Origin: DASPTB01 sp035623615
GTDB taxonomy: Bacteria; Actinomycetota; UBA4738
Direction of reading: 5' to 3'
Assembly: GCA_035623615.1 (NCBI GenBank)
Contig: DASPTB010000270.1
Span: forward strand, 1-14,169
Length of the DNA: 14,169 bases
How positions within the stretch are numbered: position 1 is the stretch's first letter; every line of letters starts with the position of its first letter. Of this stretch, positions 6,492-13,363 are shown in pieces. The position numbers were made by a program, and so were the translations under genes. A model generated the notes under the pieces. That model saw only the letters and a program-made list of their open reading frames with translations. It was not told the DNA's origin and ran no database searches.

Positions 6492-8990
6492 GTGAGAGCC
6501 GTGGTCATGGCCGGTGGGCAGGGCACGCGCCTGCGCCCGCTCACCAGCAACCAGCCGAAGCCCATGCTGCCCATCGTGGGCAAGCCGATGATGCAGCACA
6601 TCCTCGCGCTCGCCCGCAGGCACGGCGTCACCGACGTGGTCGCCACCGTCCAGTTCCTCGCGAGCGTCATCCGCAACTACTTCGGCGACGGGTCCGACCT
6701 CGGGGTCTCGCTTTCCTACGTCACCGAGCAGGAGCCGCTCGGCACCGCCGGCAGCGTCAAGAACGCGCAGAGCTTCCTCGACGAGCGCTTCCTGGTGCTG
6801 TCCGGGGACTCGCTCACCGACGTGGACCTGACCGAGCTCGTCAAGTTCCACGAGGAGCGCGGCGCCGCCGTGACGGTCACCCTGAAACGGGTCGAGAACC
6901 CTCTCGACTTCGGGATCGTGATCACCGACGAGGACGGGCGCGTCGAGCGGTTCCTCGAGAAGCCCGGCTGGGGAGAGGTCTTCAGCGACACCATCAACAC
7001 CGGCATCTACGTCGTCGAGCCGGAGGTCCTCGACTTCGTTCCGGACGGGCAGGAGTTCGACTTCGCGGCCGACCTGTTCCCGCTGCTGCTGGACAAGGGC
7101 CTCCCCGTATACGGCTACGTCACCGAGCGCCACTGGACGGACGTGGGAAACCTCGAGGCGTACCTCAAGGCGCAGTGGGAAGTCCTCGAACGTCAAGTCG
7201 AGGTCGAGATCGACGCGTTCGAGCTGGCGAACAGCGTGTGGGTGGCGGAGGGAGCGGAGCTCGATCCGGACGCAGAGATCCACGGCCCGGCTTTCATCGG
7301 CGAGAACAGCCGCGTCGAGGCAGGCGCCCGGATCCTCGACCACACGGTGCTCGGCAGGGGAGTGATGATTCGACCGGGAGCCACCCTCCAGCGCAGCGTG
7401 GTGCATGACGGAGCCTACGTGGGACGACGCTCCAGCCTCCGAGGGTGCGTCCTCGGCAAGAACGCGGACGTGAAGGGCGGCGCGACCCTCGACGAGGGCG
7501 TCGTCGTCGCCGACGAATGTTACGTAGGGGAGGGCGCCGTCCTGAACCCTCACGTCAAGGTCTACCCCTTCAAGGTGGTCGAGCCCGGGGCGATCGTGTC
7601 GAGGTCGATCATCTGGCAGGCGGGCGGGGCGCGGAGCCTCTTCGGCGAGCGAGGGGTCTCTGGGGTCATGAACGTCGACGTCACCCCGGAGATGTCCCTT
7701 CGCCTCGCCCTCGCCTACGCGGGGACCATGCCGAAGCGCTCGGTGATCGTCGCGTGTCGGGACGGCTCGCGGCTCGCCCGCACGGTGAAGCGGGCGATGA
7801 TCGCCGGCGCCAACTCCGCCGGGGTCGACTGCCACGACCTCGAGCTCGTCCCGATCCCGGTGGCGAGGTTCTACGCCCGGTCGACTCGAGCCCTCGGGGG
7901 GTTCGCCGTCCGCAGCGGCGTGTTCGACCCGAGCACCGTCGAGATCCACTTCTTCGACGAGCGAGGCCTCGACCTCGACCCCGGCGACCAGAGGCGGCTC
8001 GAGCGGTCGTTCTATCGCGACGACCTGCGCCGGGCATTCCAGTCCGACATCGGTGAGCTCGCCTTCCCTGCCCGCGGAAGGGAGTTCTACGTCCGCGGCC
8101 TCCTGGAGGCGGCGGACCTCGGCCTCATCCGAGAGAGCGTCCCGAAGGTGGTGGCCGACTACGGGTTCGGCGCCGCGTCGATCATCGGACCCCAGGTGCT
8201 CGGGCGCCTGGGCGGCGAGATGCTCTCGGTGAACGCCGCGGTGGACGACGACCGCTCGGTGCTGAGCGAAGAGGACGAGCAGGCCCACGTGGAGCGGCTG
8301 CAGGGCCTCGTCCGGTCGAGCGGCGCGACGGTGGGCGCGCTCATCGACCAGGTCGGCGAGAAGCTCCGGCTCGTGGACGGCTCCGGCAGGGCCCTCGATC
8401 CCGCCGTGCAGCTCCTGGTGTACGTGTCGCTCGTCTGCCAGGCGGAGCCGGGCGCCCGGGTGGCGCTTCCCATCTCCACGTCGCGGGTCGCGCAGAGCGT
8501 TGCGCGTGGCGCGGGGGGCGACGTGGTGTGGACGCCGACCTCGTCCTCGGCGGTGATGAAGGCCGCGGAGGCGGAGAACGTTTCGTTCGCCGGCGCCGAG
8601 GGAGCCGGCGTGATCTTCCCGAGGTTCATGCCGGCGTTCGACGCCGTCCTGGGGCTCGTGAAACTGCTCGAGCTGCTCGCCAGAACGGGCAGGCGGCTCG
8701 ACGCGGTCGTCGACGACCTCCCCGAGATCCACGTGGCTCGCCGAGACGTCCCGACGCCGTGGGAAGCGAAAGGGACCGTGATGCGCAGGGTCATCGAGGC
8801 CGCCCAGGCGGACGGCGGCGACGTCATGACCGTCGACGGGGTCAAGCTCTACCGCGATCAGGACTGGGTGCTGGTGGTGCCGCATGCCGAGGAACCGCTC
8901 GTGCGCGTCTGGGCCGAGGCTGGGTCGGACGCGGCGGCCGAGGCACTGGTCGAGGAGTTCGCGACGCTTGTCGTGGAGTCGAAGTCATAG
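6492..8990 (+). CDS. Mannose-1-phosphate guanylyltransferase-type nucleotidyltransferase fused to degenerate phosphomannomutase domain
   Basis: This 832-residue protein has three parts. Residues 1-235 form a sugar-phosphate nucleotidyltransferase, with signature MAGGQGTRLRPLT, PKPMLPIVGKPM, LSGDSLTDVDL, EKPGWGE, NTGIYVVEPEV and HWTDVGN. Residues about 245-370 are hexapeptide repeats of a left-handed beta helix. Residues about 385-832 have the phosphomannomutase/phosphoglucomutase fold: IVACRDGSRLARTVKRAMIAG, VIFPRFMPAFDAVLG and EPLVRVWAEA are recognisable. The mutase active-site motifs are lost: the phosphoserine loop is RSGVFDP (474-480), the metal loop is DQVGEK (619-624), the sugar loop is AEGAGV (702-707) and the phosphate loop is PHAEEP (797-802). 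The N-terminal domain therefore probably makes GDP-mannose or a related NDP-sugar, while the C-terminal domain is regulatory or structural. Similar long fusions are known in actinobacteria and cyanobacteria. The actual sugar and nucleotide are not proven by sequence. Confidence 0.85.
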   Translation: MRAVVMAGGQGTRLRPLTSNQPKPMLPIVGKPMMQHILALARRHGVTDVVATVQFLASVIRNYFGDGSDLGVSLSYVTEQEPLGTAGSVKNAQSFLDERFLVLSGDSLTDVDLTELVKFHEERGAAVTVTLKRVENPLDFGIVITDEDGRVERFLEKPGWGEVFSDTINTGIYVVEPEVLDFVPDGQEFDFAADLFPLLLDKGLPVYGYVTERHWTDVGNLEAYLKAQWEVLERQVEVEIDAFELANSVWVAEGAELDPDAEIHGPAFIGENSRVEAGARILDHTVLGRGVMIRPGATLQRSVVHDGAYVGRRSSLRGCVLGKNADVKGGATLDEGVVVADECYVGEGAVLNPHVKVYPFKVVEPGAIVSRSIIWQAGGARSLFGERGVSGVMNVDVTPEMSLRLALAYAGTMPKRSVIVACRDGSRLARTVKRAMIAGANSAGVDCHDLELVPIPVARFYARSTRALGGFAVRSGVFDPSTVEIHFFDERGLDLDPGDQRRLERSFYRDDLRRAFQSDIGELAFPARGREFYVRGLLEAADLGLIRESVPKVVADYGFGAASIIGPQVLGRLGGEMLSVNAAVDDDRSVLSEEDEQAHVERLQGLVRSSGATVGALIDQVGEKLRLVDGSGRALDPAVQLLVYVSLVCQAEPGARVALPISTSRVAQSVARGAGGDVVWTPTSSSAVMKAAEAENVSFAGAEGAGVIFPRFMPAFDAVLGLVKLLELLARTGRRLDAVVDDLPEIHVARRDVPTPWEAKGTVMRRVIEAAQADGGDVMTVDGVKLYRDQDWVLVVPHAEEPLVRVWAEAGSDAAAEALVEEFATLVVESKS

Positions 8991-8993
8991 AGT
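8988..8993 (+). promoter_or_regulatory. Possible -10 box for gcvH
   Basis: TAGAGT overlaps the stop codon of the preceding gene and is identical to the -10 proposed for the FHA gene at 9547. The -35 is poor (TTGTCG at 8968-8973, only 14 bases away), so the call is weak. Confidence 0.25.
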
Positions 8994-9046
8994 GCAGTCG
9001 ACGTCAACTCAGGGTGTCTGTCACCGACGGAGGAGGAGAAGCGGGG

Positions 9047-9442
9047 ATGAACGTTCCTGAGGAGTTGAAGTACACGAAGGAGCACGAGTGGGTGCGGCTC
9101 GAGGGCCCACGGGCCGTCGTGGGCATCACCGATTTCGCGCAGGACGCACTGGGCGACGTCGTGTACGCGGACGTGCCCGAGGTGGGCACCCAGGTGAGGG
9201 CGGGGGAGCCTTTCGGCGAGGTCGAGTCGACGAAGTCGGTGTCCGATGTCTACGCGCCGCTCACCGGGAACGTCGTCGACAGGAACCCGCGCCTTGCCGA
9301 CACCCCCGAGATCCTGAACGAGGATCCATACGGGGACGGTTGGATGGTCGTGATCGAGCTGTCCGACGAAACCGAGGTGGCGGCGCTCCTCGAGGCAGGT
9401 GCCTACCGCGAGCTGACGGAGTCGGAGGGCTCGGGGAGCTGA
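9047..9442 (+). CDS. gcvH: Glycine cleavage system H protein
   Basis: GcvH carries the methylamine intermediate on a lipoyl arm between the P, T and L proteins of the glycine cleavage complex. The 131-residue product has the usual length and opening (YTKEHEWVRLEG). The lipoylated lysine is Lys63 in ESTKSVSDVYAP, and the C-terminal NEDPYGDGWMVVIE is typical. The ATG is set by a strong GGAGGAGGAG at 9029-9038, 8 bases upstream. No gcvP or gcvT lies nearby. The neighbour is a GarA-like FHA gene, as in mycobacteria, where gcvH and garA adjoin and GarA controls glutamate/2-oxoglutarate metabolism. The 56-base upstream gap is too short for a glycine riboswitch. Confidence 0.96.
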   Translation: MNVPEELKYTKEHEWVRLEGPRAVVGITDFAQDALGDVVYADVPEVGTQVRAGEPFGEVESTKSVSDVYAPLTGNVVDRNPRLADTPEILNEDPYGDGWMVVIELSDETEVAALLEAGAYRELTESEGSGS

Positions 9443-9522
9443 GCGAGGGCCAGGGGCCAGGCTCGACTCCTCCAGGTGACCCCTACGCTGCGGTTTCGCC
9501 CCACACGAACGTGCGCCTTTCG

Positions 9523-9552
9523 TTGACCGACCCTCACGTACCGCTGTAGAGT
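9523..9552 (+). promoter_or_regulatory. Predicted sigma-70-type promoter of the FHA/garA-like gene
   Basis: TTGACC (9523-9528), an 18-base spacer and TAGAGT (9547-9552) lie in the 167-base gap after gcvH. Transcription would start near 9559, about 50 bases before the GTG at 9610. The rest of the gap (9443-9522) shows nothing I can name beyond a short GGCCAGG repeat. Confidence 0.6.
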
Positions 9553-9609
9553 CACGGCTGAACGAACTCTCGACCTCATCGCGAACCCCAGGTCGGTTGG
9601 AGGCTCAAG

Positions 9610-10065
9610 GTGTTCTGCACCAACTGCGGACATCGAAACCCACAGGGAGCGCACTTCTGCGCGAACTGCGGCAGTCCACTTCAGGACGACACGACCATGG
9701 GCTTCAGCCCGATCGAGCCTGAAGAGGAAGCTTCGGATGAGCCGGGTGACCCGCAGGGGGAGCTCGAGCCGGGACAGGCTCTCCTTGTCGTGAAGCGTGG
9801 GCCGAACGCCGGGTCGAAGTTCATGATCGACAAGGAGGTCACCGGCGCCGGCCGCTACCCGGAGAGCGACATCTTCCTCGACGACGTCACGGTGTCGCGC
9901 CGTCACGCCGAGATCCACCGCGAGAACGGGCGGTTCTCCATCAAGGACATGGGAAGCCTCAACGGAACGTACGTGAACATGCAGCGCGTCGACGACGCCG
10001 AGTTGGCCGACGGCGACGAACTGCAGATCGGGAAGTTCAAGTTGGTCTTCTACACGGGAGGGTAG
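9610..10065 (+). CDS. garA: Zinc-ribbon plus FHA domain protein, GarA/OdhI-like
   Basis: The 151-residue protein has two domains. A zinc ribbon at 3-20 carries two CxxC pairs (CTNC and CANC). A C-terminal FHA domain at about 57-145 shows GRYPESDIFL, VSRRHAEI with the phosphothreonine-binding Ser/Arg/His, and SLNGTYVN. Between them are a Thr28-Thr29 pair in DDTTMGF and an acidic linker. GarA and OdhI are actinobacterial switches: they bind and inhibit 2-oxoglutarate dehydrogenase until a Ser/Thr kinase phosphorylates an N-terminal ETTS motif, which the FHA domain then binds in cis. The position between gcvH and an FtsR-like MerR gene is the mycobacterial garA position, so orthology is likely. 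The zinc ribbon is absent from mycobacterial GarA as I know it. The GTG start has GGAGG at 9599-9603, 6 bases upstream. Confidence 0.85.
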   Translation: MFCTNCGHRNPQGAHFCANCGSPLQDDTTMGFSPIEPEEEASDEPGDPQGELEPGQALLVVKRGPNAGSKFMIDKEVTGAGRYPESDIFLDDVTVSRRHAEIHRENGRFSIKDMGSLNGTYVNMQRVDDAELADGDELQIGKFKLVFYTGG

Positions 10066-10069
10066 AGGG

Positions 10070-10783
10070 GTGGCAACGCGCAGCTACATGTCGATCGGCG
10101 AGGTGCTCGTCACGTTGAAGACGGAGTTCCCCGACATCACGATCTCAAAGATCCGGTTCCTGGAGGGCGAGGGGCTCATCGACCCCGAACGCACGCCGTC
10201 CGGCTACCGGAAGTTCTACGAGGAAGACGTCGACCGGCTGCGCACCATCCTGAAGATGCAGCGCGACGAGTACCTCCCGCTCAAGGTGATCAAGGAACGG
10301 CTGACACGGTCGGACGAGGAGCCCCTCGTGGAGGAGGCCCCGAACGGCGAGTCTCCGAACGAGAAGGCCATCGTCGAGGAGATCGCCACGCCGCCCACCG
10401 GCCTGCACATGTCCGTGGACGAGCTCGCGGCGGCGACCGGCGTCGAGCGCGAGCGCATCAAGGAGCTGGAGTCGTTCGGGATCCTCTGCGCACACGGGAT
10501 GAACGGCGACAGCTACTACGACGGCGACGACTTCGTGACGCTCTCGATCGTCAAGGACTTCTTCAAGTTCGGGATCGAGCCGCGCCACCTGACGATGTAC
10601 CGGCACTTCGCCGAGCGCGAGGCGTCCTTCTTCGAAGGGATCGTCATGCCGGTGCTTCGCCAGCGGAACCCCGACGCCAAGCGCTCGGCCGCCGCGAGCC
10701 TCGGCGAGCTGTCCTCCATCTCGCGCAAGTTCAAGCAGGCGCTGCTGCGGACCAACCTGCGTCCGTACCTGCAGAGCCAGTAG
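10070..10783 (+). CDS. ftsR: MerR-family regulator, FtsR (Rv1828)-like
   Basis: This 237-residue DNA-binding protein begins with a MerR-type winged helix: MSIGEVLVTLKTEFPDITIS, then IRFLEGEGLIDPERTPSGYRKF and VDRLRTILKMQRDEYLPL (about 7-80). A Glu-rich linker (82-105) leads to a second helix-turn-helix-like region (about 113-165, MSVDELAAATGVERERIKELE). The long C-terminal helices (166-215) probably dimerise or sense a ligand. This two-part plan matches mycobacterial Rv1828 and corynebacterial FtsR, which activates ftsZ. No metal-binding cysteine cluster of the classical MerR type is present. The gene starts 4 bases after the FHA gene, with GTG behind a GGGAGG stretch inside the end of that gene, so they form one operon. 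FtsR identity rests on context and architecture. Confidence 0.82.
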   Translation: MATRSYMSIGEVLVTLKTEFPDITISKIRFLEGEGLIDPERTPSGYRKFYEEDVDRLRTILKMQRDEYLPLKVIKERLTRSDEEPLVEEAPNGESPNEKAIVEEIATPPTGLHMSVDELAAATGVERERIKELESFGILCAHGMNGDSYYDGDDFVTLSIVKDFFKFGIEPRHLTMYRHFAEREASFFEGIVMPVLRQRNPDAKRSAAASLGELSSISRKFKQALLRTNLRPYLQSQ

Positions 10784-10797
10784 GCGGAGGCGCCCGC

Positions 10798-12087
10798 GTG
10801 CGCACCCGGCTCCTTTCCTGCGCGCGCCTCCTCGCGCTCGGACTCGCGGCGACGACGCTGTGCGCGTCGCTCTGGGGCGGGTCCGCGGCCGCCACGTCGA
10901 CCCCGCCGCCAACGCCCGTCGGCTCGCACGCGTCCCCGTCGCCGTTCCCGACCGTTCTGAACACCCCCCGGCCGAGGCCCGCGCCGCCCCGCATCGACGC
11001 CAAGGCCGCGGTGCTGGAGGACATGCGCACCGGCCAGGTCCTGTACGCGAAGGCGGCCAGCCAGAAGCGGCCCGTCGCGAGCCTCACGAAGGTCATGACC
11101 GCGCTGCTGACGCTGCGCCACTCGAGCCTGAGCGACGTGATCACGATCGACCGCGAGACCGCGCACACTCCGCCGTCGAACCTGAACCTGAAGGTGGGGG
11201 AGCGGCTCTCGGTGCGCGACCTCCTGTACGGGCTGCTCCTCTCCTCGGCCAACGACGCGGCCGTGGCGCTCGCCGAGCACGTGTCGGGGAGCGTGTCCCC
11301 GTTCGTGGGGCTGATGAACCGGACGGCGCGCAGTCTGGGGATGCGCCACACGCGCTTCGCGAGCCCGAACGGACTGGCGGACAGCGGCTACTCGACCGCC
11401 CGCGACCTCGCCACGCTAACCGGCGCCGCGTACGAGCTCCCGACGTTCCGTCGGATCGTGGACACGAGGTTCGCGACGATCCCGGGCCCCCCGGGCAAGC
11501 CCGACCGGGTCCTGCAGAATCGCGACGTGCTCCTGTGGCTGTACCGGGGCGCCACCGGGGTCAAGACGGGATTCACGGTCGCGGCGGGTTGGTGCCTGAT
11601 CGCGGAGGCCAGCCGAGGCGGCCGGCATCTGGTCTCCGTGGTACTCGGCGCTCCGACCCAGGGGACATCGTTCTCCGACGCCGCGACGCTCTTGAACTAT
11701 GGTTTCGACGAGTTCCAGCCGTCCCTGCTCGCCGTGCCCGGCGAAACGGCGGGCGCCGTCCTCCTGGACGGTGAGCCCGTGACGGCGGCGGCGACCGAGC
11801 GACTCGTCCGGCTCGTTCGCGGCGACCAGCTCGACAAGGTGACGAGCACCTACGTCCCCGGCCCCCGGGTCTCGCTCCCGGTCTCGAAGGGAGACCGAAT
11901 CGGCGTACTCCGGTTCCGTGCCGGGCGCGCGATCCTCGGATCGGTCCCGCTCGTCGCCACGGAGGACGCCACCGCGCCACCGCCGGGGGCACCCGCGCCA
12001 CCGCCCGCCCGGCTGGGGCCGCCGGTCGAGAGCGCCCTGCACCTCCTGTACGCGGTCGGACGGTCGACGCTCGGCTCGCTCCTATGA
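10798..12087 (+). CDS. D-alanyl-D-alanine carboxypeptidase (DacA-like penicillin-binding protein, S11)
   Basis: This exported enzyme would remove the terminal D-Ala from peptidoglycan stem peptides and so limit cross-linking. An N-terminal hydrophobic segment (about 5-31, after MRTR) is a signal peptide or anchor, followed by a Pro-rich linker (33-65). The S11 domain has the three active-site motifs in order: SLTK (Ser95-Lys98), SAN (150-152) and KTG (256-258), plus FASPNGL. A small beta domain (about 290-390) resembles the PBP5 C-terminal domain. The last residues after a Pro/Ala linker are mildly hydrophobic, perhaps a weak membrane anchor. The length (429) is normal. GTG 10798 has GGCGGAGG just upstream, overlapping the ftsR stop. 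In mycobacteria this gene is not between ftsR and the nuclease gene. Confidence 0.92.
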   Translation: MRTRLLSCARLLALGLAATTLCASLWGGSAAATSTPPPTPVGSHASPSPFPTVLNTPRPRPAPPRIDAKAAVLEDMRTGQVLYAKAASQKRPVASLTKVMTALLTLRHSSLSDVITIDRETAHTPPSNLNLKVGERLSVRDLLYGLLLSSANDAAVALAEHVSGSVSPFVGLMNRTARSLGMRHTRFASPNGLADSGYSTARDLATLTGAAYELPTFRRIVDTRFATIPGPPGKPDRVLQNRDVLLWLYRGATGVKTGFTVAAGWCLIAEASRGGRHLVSVVLGAPTQGTSFSDAATLLNYGFDEFQPSLLAVPGETAGAVLLDGEPVTAAATERLVRLVRGDQLDKVTSTYVPGPRVSLPVSKGDRIGVLRFRAGRAILGSVPLVATEDATAPPPGAPAPPPARLGPPVESALHLLYAVGRSTLGSLL

Positions 12088-12088
12088 T
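12083..12088 (+). promoter_or_regulatory. Possible -10 box for a leaderless hpt transcript
   Basis: TATGAT lies exactly 7 bases before an in-frame hpt ATG at 12096, over the stop codon of the carboxypeptidase gene. No -35 is evident. Confidence 0.35.
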
Positions 12089-12665
12089 GCGGGACATGCC
12101 CGACGGCACCCGGATCCTGCTGACGCGGGAGGAGATCGCTGCAAGGGTGCAGGCGCTGGGCGGCGAGATCGAGCGCGACTACGCGGGACGCGAGCCGGTG
12201 CTGATCTCGGTGCTGAAGGGCGGCACCGTGTTCCTCGCCGACCTGTTCCGCGCGATCGACCTGCGCACGCGGGTCGACTTCATGTCGATCTCCCGGTATG
12301 AGGAGCGTCCCGAGTCGACCGGCGTGGTTCGCATCCTGAAGGACCTTGATCACGACATCGCCGACCGCGACGTGATCGTCGTCGAGGACATCATCGACAC
12401 CGGTCTGACCTTGTCGTACCTCATGGGGGCGTTGCGACAGCGCGGTCCCGCGACCCTCGAGGTGTGCACGCTCCTCGACAAGGCGGTCCGCAGGATCGTC
12501 CCCCTCGACATCCGATATCTGGGCTTCGACTGCCCGGACGTGTTTGCCGTCGGCTACGGTCTCGACGCATCTGAGCGGTTTCGCAACCTTCCGTACATCG
12601 TCGCCGTCGAACGCTCGGCGGTCGAGACCGCGGGCGACCTCCTGCTGCCCCTGCTCTCCCCCTGA
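12084..12665 (+). CDS. hpt: Hypoxanthine (guanine) phosphoribosyltransferase
   Basis: Hpt salvages hypoxanthine and guanine to IMP and GMP using PRPP. With the outermost start the product has 193 residues. The pyrophosphate loop is LKGG (44-47), the flexible catalytic loop begins SISRYEE (68-74), and the PRPP signature is VIVVEDIIDTGLTL (97-110). LGFDCPDVFAVGYGLD and FRNLPYI are the C-terminal purine-site motifs. ATG 12084 overlaps the carboxypeptidase stop as ATGA, which suggests translational coupling, but it has no Shine-Dalgarno site. ATG 12096 is an equally good start because a TATGAT box lies 7 bases upstream of it. In many actinobacteria hpt is paired with tilS and ftsH instead, so this position is unusual. 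Confidence 0.93.
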   Translation: MMRDMPDGTRILLTREEIAARVQALGGEIERDYAGREPVLISVLKGGTVFLADLFRAIDLRTRVDFMSISRYEERPESTGVVRILKDLDHDIADRDVIVVEDIIDTGLTLSYLMGALRQRGPATLEVCTLLDKAVRRIVPLDIRYLGFDCPDVFAVGYGLDASERFRNLPYIVAVERSAVETAGDLLLPLLSP

Positions 12666-12693
12666 CGTCGCCGGCCCCGCGCCTCGACGCCGG

Positions 12694-12722
12694 TTGCCTC
12701 ATGGGGAGGAGGTGGGTACATT
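12694..12722 (+). promoter_or_regulatory. Possible internal promoter before the bifunctional nuclease gene
   Basis: TTGCCT (12694-12699) and TACATT (12717-12722) are 17 bases apart, each matching 4 of 6 consensus bases. Transcription would begin near 12730, just before the ATG at 12733. Confidence 0.35.
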
Positions 12723-13218
12723 GGCTACGGCCATGATCGAGCTGAACTTGATCGGCGTCCGCCTCGAGTTGCCAACCAACAGCCCGATCGTCCTGCTGCG
12801 CGAGCGCGAGGGTGGCCGCTACCTCCCGATCTGGATCGGCCAGAACGAGGCGCACGCCATCGCCCTGGCCCAGCAGGGGATCCCGACACCCCGCCCGCTG
12901 ACTCACGACCTGATGAAGAGCCTCCTGGACGAGACGGGCGTGCACGTCGACCGGATCGTCATCACCGAGCTTCGGGAGGGGATCTTCTACGCCGTGATCC
13001 AGATGTCCCGCAACGGTTCTCGCTTCGAGGTCTCTTCCCGGCCGAGCGACGCCATCGCCCTCGCCGTGCGGGCGAGTGTCCCGATCTTCGCCAACGACGA
13101 GGTGCTCACCGAGGCCGCGATCGACGTCCCCGAGGGAGACGAGGAAGAGGAAGAGGTCGAGAAGTTCCGGGAGTTCCTGGAGAACGTCCAGCCGGAGGAC
13201 TTCATGCCTCCGGGATGA
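12721..13218 (+). CDS. Bifunctional nuclease family protein (DUF151, Rv1829-like)
   Basis: The 165-residue product (TTG start) matches the bifunctional nuclease (BFN) family throughout. The core is LLRERE..RYLPIWIGQNEAHAIALAQQG, then PRPLTHDLMKSLLD, VITELREGIFYAVI and RPSDAIALAVRASVPIF. An acidic run DEEEEEVEKFREFLENVQPEDF ends the protein, as in mycobacterial Rv1829. Plant relatives have reported RNase and DNase activity; the bacterial role is unsettled. TTG 12721 is chosen because AGGAGGT at 12707-12713 lies 7 bases before it. ATG 12733 is too far from that site but would suit a leaderless transcript. The neighbouring ftsR-like and second MerR genes mirror the mycobacterial Rv1828-Rv1830 order, with extra genes inserted here. 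Confidence 0.9.
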   Translation: MATAMIELNLIGVRLELPTNSPIVLLREREGGRYLPIWIGQNEAHAIALAQQGIPTPRPLTHDLMKSLLDETGVHVDRIVITELREGIFYAVIQMSRNGSRFEVSSRPSDAIALAVRASVPIFANDEVLTEAAIDVPEGDEEEEEVEKFREFLENVQPEDFMPPG

Positions 13219-13230
13219 CCCGGGCCGATC

Positions 13231-13266
13231 GCCCGAGGAGAGCCTAATCGATCGTCGTTCTCGGGC
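13231..13266 (+). terminator. Possible intrinsic terminator after the nuclease gene
   Basis: GCCCGAG (13231-13237) pairs with CTCGGGC (13260-13266). The stem extends two more pairs, one of them a wobble, encloses an 18-base loop and is followed by TTT. The large loop and short T run make it a modest candidate. Confidence 0.4.
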
Positions 13267-13292
13267 TTTGCCATCGTCCATCGAAGTGCGTA

Positions 13293-13321
13293 TTGCCATG
13301 GGTCAACGCCCGTACTACTCT
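13293..13321 (+). promoter_or_regulatory. Predicted sigma-70-type promoter of the secreted-protein gene
   Basis: TTGCCA (13293-13298), 17 bases, then TACTCT (13316-13321). The implied transcript starts near 13328 and leaves a leader of about 35 bases with AGGAG at 13351-13355 before the ATG. Confidence 0.5.
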
Positions 13322-13363
13322 TCGGCGACTCTGGCCGGACGGCTGGGGAGAGGAGTATGGCAA

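Noticed and set aside
5490..8885. A 1131-codon open frame on the minus strand, antisense to der, the tRNA, the phosphatidyltransferase and the nucleotidyltransferase
   Set aside because: It crosses a tRNA and several clearly identified genes and is rich in His, Arg, Asp and Val, as expected when GC-rich codons are read from the opposite strand. It has no recognisable domain. It is a shadow frame.
8991..9046. A glycine riboswitch before gcvH
   Set aside because: The gap is only 56 bases and mostly occupied by the ribosome site. No tandem aptamer could fit.
9443..9522. Terminator after gcvH from the GGCCAGGGGCCAGG repeat
   Set aside because: The repeat is direct with only a short GGCC self-pairing. 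It forms no convincing stem and has no T run.
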